A stretch of DNA of 64,000 bases from Harmothoe impar. Its lineage: Eukaryota; Annelida; Polychaeta; Phyllodocida; Polynoidae. A model generated the notes under the pieces. That model searched no databases and was not told the DNA's origin. It saw only the letters and a list, made by a program, of their open reading frames with translations. Positions within the stretch are counted from its first letter, which is position 1. Every line of letters begins with the position of its first letter. This document shows, piece after piece, positions 60,555-64,000 of the stretch. A program made the position numbers and the translations under genes. Location: positions 37,571,204 to 37,635,203 of the forward strand of contig OX381710.1 in NCBI GenBank assembly GCA_947462335.1, given 5' to 3'.

Positions 60555-61255
60555 TGAGGGAAAGGGTGCTGGGAGGAGATATGGGGACAGGAGCTAGATG
60601 GAGGGACTTAGGGGGGTAGGAGATAGTGGGTGCTGTATGGGGATATGGGGACAGGAGCTAGATGGTGGAACTTAGGGGGGTAGGAGATAGCGAATGCTGT
60701 ATGGGGGTATGGGGACAGGAGCTAGATGGTGGAACTTAGGGGGGTAGGAGATAGCGAATGCTGTATGGGGGCATGGGGACAGGAGCTAGATGGTGGAACT
60801 TAGGGGGGTAGGAGATAGCAGATGCTGTATGGGGGTATGGGGACAGGAGCTAGATGGTGGAACTTAGGGGGTAGATGATAGAGGATACTGCATGGAGATA
60901 TGCGACAGGAGCTAGATGGTGGAAGTTAAGGGATAGAGGGCAGTGGAAGGGGATAGGGGTCAGAGGGTGCTGCATGGAAGTATGAAACAGGAGACCGGAA
61001 GGAAGGAAGTTAGGGGTGTAGAAGATGGAGGGTGCTGGGAGGAGATAGGAGTCAGGAGCTAGATGGTGCAAGTTTGAGGGTAGAGGATAGAGGGTTTTGA
61101 GAGGATGTATGCGGACAGGAGCTAAGTGGTGAAAGTTAGGGGGATAGAATAGTGAGGGTGCTGGGAGGAGATAGGGGTCAGGGCTAGATGGTGAGGATCA
61201 GTTGGGAGAGAAGATAAAGGGTACTGTATTGAGACAGGGAACAGGAGCTGGATAT
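60555..61255 (-). repeat. 64-bp minisatellite, about 11 units
   Basis: Units of GGGGACAGGAGCTAGATGGT-GGAACTTAGGGGGGTAGGAG-ATAG-TGCTGTAT repeat at about 64-bp spacing. The central four are nearly identical and the outer ones diverged. Confidence 0.9.
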
Positions 61256-62509
61256 TCATATTATGCTACAGAAATACAGGTAGAGGGATCTGTGTCCAGG
61301 TAATGGGTAGGATTAGGATGGTAAACGGTTTTGGAGTAAAGGGTAGCATATATAAAATGAAAGGGAATAAATTGTCAGATTAAAGTTACTATAAAACAAA
61401 CAAGGTTATTCACCGACTTAAGATCTTGATTAAAGTTGTTTAAATGATAAAAGTTCATGCAGTGAAGCTTCAAGTTAAATGGGAGGAGGGTGTGGAGGAT
61501 CAGCATGCCGTAGGTAGATGGGGAATGATGGAGTGAGTGGGGGACTGGGAGGTAGATGTTAAGGGACAGAGTGAAGGCAATGTCTGCAGGCATCATCCTC
61601 TAGACTACACAGTGAGACCCAACTTTGTGTAATGGGGTGGGGGAGAGGGGGGGCCGAGCAGGCTCAGCACAACTAAGAGCCCCAATCCTGCCACCGTCTG
61701 CCCCGTGCGCCGATCAGCCGGCCACAAATCGCCTCCTGAAGACTGCCGGCTTGGGCGATAATCCTCAGGCACACATTAGGCCAAATGACGGCGGCTATAA
61801 GTCACTGACACCGCCGACAGGGGAGGAGGGGGGCCGGGGAGGCTCGGCGGGACCCCGGAGCAGGGTGCTCGGTGACACCCCAGCAGCCCCCGACCCGGGC
61901 CCCCAATACTGCACGCTAACACCCCCAAACCCCTGCCCGGTCTCCATAACGCCCTGCTGCCATCTGCCCATCCCCTGTCCCCGGGGAGACCCGCCCCCAA
62001 AACCCGCTATTGTCTCTGCTGCCACCAACTGCATTTTTTTCTTTTCGCATTTTTTGTAGGTGATCAACTTTTATCTCCCCAATGCATTTCCAGAGACAGT
62101 AGGCTGACGTTTACAGGACCGGTGGGTATCATGAGGATAGCAGCATTCAGGAAGTTACATATAGGGTTCAATGATAGACATTGATCAAGCTCGTATCGCA
62201 CGAAATTAGCGCAGCATTGCTTGATAAAATCACAATCATCGAGTGTGATACAAGTCATATCAACTTTGGACTTTGGTTTATGTTTTGACGAAAACGTGTT
62301 CTAAAAAAATGTTGGTTGAATGTAGGAATAGGGTTGGATACAAATATGTTTAAAAGAACGTCCGTTGGTCGAACGTTGGGAGAAGGTTTGGTGTAATTGG
62401 GGAGGGGGCCTTTCCCTACGCCACTGATGAATTATAATCCAATGGTGGTTAATCCAATGGTGGTTAAACGTGTATTCAACGTTGGGTAAGGTCCATACAT
62501 ACCTGTTGT
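61256..62509. other. Non-coding stretch with GC-rich block
   Basis: A GC-rich, stop-poor block at 61630-62020 leaves frames of 144, 74 and 90 codons open on both strands, none recognisable. Scattered AACGTTGG-type strings at about 62310-62485 look like decayed CCCAG-type MITE sequence. Confidence 0.45.
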
Positions 62510-63195
62510 TTCAAGCGGTAGATTCTGTTATACTACTCACACTTACAGAAGCCACCTGGCATTGAGGGACATTCTGCTATACTACTTACAGTAGTCACCT
62601 GGCATTGAGGCATAGTTTCCTACTCTACTCAGATTTACAGAAGCCACCTGGCATTGAGGGATATTCTCCTATACCACCCACACTGACAGAAGTCACCTGA
62701 CATTGGTGGACATTCTGCTATACTACTCACACTTACAGAAGCCACATAGCATTGATGGACATTCTGCTGTACTACTCACACTTACAGAAGCCACATAGCA
62801 TTGATGGACATTATGTTATACTACTCACACTTACAGAAGCCACACAGCATTGATGGACATTCTGCTGTACTACTCACACTTATAGAAGCCACACCCAGCC
62901 AACAAGAAAACGTTATTGTACGTCAAAATAACGTTTTAAAACTTCATATAACGTTATGACATAGTAAGGAGCCTTAGAGAAACGTTATATAACGTTATAA
63001 CATGTTGCATTACGTTTTTTGTTTATTGGCCATGGCATTGATGGATATTCTGCTAATCTACTCACACCTACAGTAGTCACCTGGCATTGAGGCACATTCT
63101 GCTATACTATTTACATTTTCAGAAGCCACATTACATTGAGAGGTATTTCGCTATACCTCTCACACTTACAGAAGTCATCCTGGCATTGAGGAAGC
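62510..63195 (+). repeat. 50-bp minisatellite, split by a MITE
   Basis: About 11 units of ACATTCTGCTATACTACTCA-CACTTACAGAAGCCAC-TGGCATTGAGG, interrupted by the AACGTT-rich element at 62894-63029. Confidence 0.9.
62894..63029 (+). mobile_element. AACGTT-rich MITE, copy 4, inside a minisatellite
   Basis: Starts CCCAGCCAACAAGAAAACG and ends TTTTTTGTTTATTGG. It breaks a 50-bp unit between GAAGCCACA and CATGGCATTGATGG. CA on both sides could be a 2-bp duplication. Confidence 0.8.
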
Positions 63196-64000
63196 TTCAG
63201 TTATCCCATGATATGAATACACATGTACTGAAATTGAAAGCTTTCACCTGTTTCTATTGCATTGAGAGACCTTGTGTTTATTCCCGGGTTATACCACTTA
63301 CAATTACACTGAATGATAACCTGGCATGTGATTGTCCTCTTCTTTATTCATGTTGCTCTAAGTATACCCTAATAAGCAGTGATTAACATGAATATCTCCT
63401 ACCCTTATTTTACAGCTAATGAATGCATGCAATATGTGTACAAGAAGTACAAGAAGTGACTCGAGACGTGTGAATTTAGTAAGGAATAAAAGTACTAATG
63501 GGAAAACAAAAACAAGGCAAAACATTATCTGGCCAGAGTAGCAGAGCTGATTTGTGTAAATCTTGTCAGTTAACCTAAACCCGGCGGATAATGACAATGC
63601 TGTCCGTGTAGTGAACAAAGGGGGAGCTAATAAGAAAAGAAAACTTCTTGTCGGCAAGATAAGATAACAACAAAACACGGCCCCTTAATTGATATTTGTG
63701 TTGTTGTTCCCCCAATCTTCCCTCTACTTACCCCTTCCAACCCCCCCCCCCCCCCCGCCCCACCAGGTTCTTGGTCTCAGGTGGCTACATTCCTTAAAGA
63801 CGCTCAGGCCAGACGACATTTATGAGTTATTCGTGTTTGCGCGGGATACTTTATCTGTGCAGACAAAAAAAAACTTCAGCTCTGCTACTCCTCGTATAAG
63901 AATGGTAGAGCAATAGGAGAAAAGGAGTCCCACTCAAAGTCACAGCTGGGGCTCCTACGGATAAGAAACGTCTGATTTGTGATTTGTTTTATTTTTGTAT
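63196..64000. other. Non-coding stretch, weak exon-like signal
   Basis: A 16-base C run (63741-63756) then CCACCAG looks like a splice acceptor. The frame that follows from 63767 stays open for 49 codons but resembles no known protein. Confidence 0.35.

Noticed and set aside
61625..62059. 144-codon frame in a GC-rich block
   Set aside because: Proline- and glycine-rich with equally open minus-strand frames; explained by GC-rich, stop-poor composition.
1..64000. CRISPR array, rRNA or conserved microRNA (let-7, miR-10, miR-100, miR-124, miR-9, miR-92 and others)
   Set aside because: I looked for regularly spaced unique spacers and for the mature microRNA sequences I know, and found none; the tandem arrays have no unique spacers.

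Overview
The window looks like non-coding DNA from an animal genome. The evidence is dense short inverted-repeat transposons, tRNA-derived SINEs, minisatellites, long G/C homopolymers, and matches to the long CTCF core motif in both orientations. I infer a bilaterian, probably a marine invertebrate; I cannot name the species. I found no protein-coding gene I would defend. The longest open frames (up to about 200 codons) are either near what chance gives in 64 kb or are produced by repeats and stop-poor GC-rich blocks. No rRNA, snRNA, conserved microRNA or CRISPR array was recognised. The window is best read as a gene desert, a large intron, or the regulatory flank of a gene outside it.

Layout. 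0-6.5 kb: unannotated sequence with GAGCTGCTC motifs, a GC-rich block (5.5-5.96 kb) and a three-copy ~97-bp tandem repeat. 6.56-7.15 kb: a 590-bp inverted-terminal-repeat element whose sister copy, of the same length, lies inverted at 38.15-38.74 kb. 9.3-16.3 kb: a palindromic MITE inside a minisatellite, a 42-bp minisatellite, and two CACTG-ended MITEs. 18.0-18.3 kb: a foldback with perfect 97-nt arms. 19.3/20.5 kb: a duplicated 60-bp element. 21.4-23.15 kb: a composite inverted-repeat element with a 4-bp target duplication, packed with tRNA-like sequences. 30.1-30.3 kb: a promoter-like CpG-rich patch. 34-35.3 kb: CpG-rich blocks. 35.4-41.7 kb: a minisatellite, MITEs, a tRNA-bearing foldback and tandem repeats. 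42.16-42.27 kb: two divergent CTCF-like sites. 44.2 and 47.6 kb: further minisatellites. 52.0-55.5 kb: a ~48-bp minisatellite split by a 1.65-kb TA-flanked element that itself carries a 27-bp minisatellite with a 320-bp higher-order repeat, bracketed by two facing CTCF-like sites. 56-57 kb: two inverted AACGTT-rich MITEs. 60.5-63.2 kb: two more minisatellites, one split by a MITE.

The two themes that seem most worth following are mobile elements and minisatellites nested in one another, and a possible insulator landscape of CTCF-like motifs, including one family that carries the motif inside a transposon. All motif and family assignments were made by eye without database searches.
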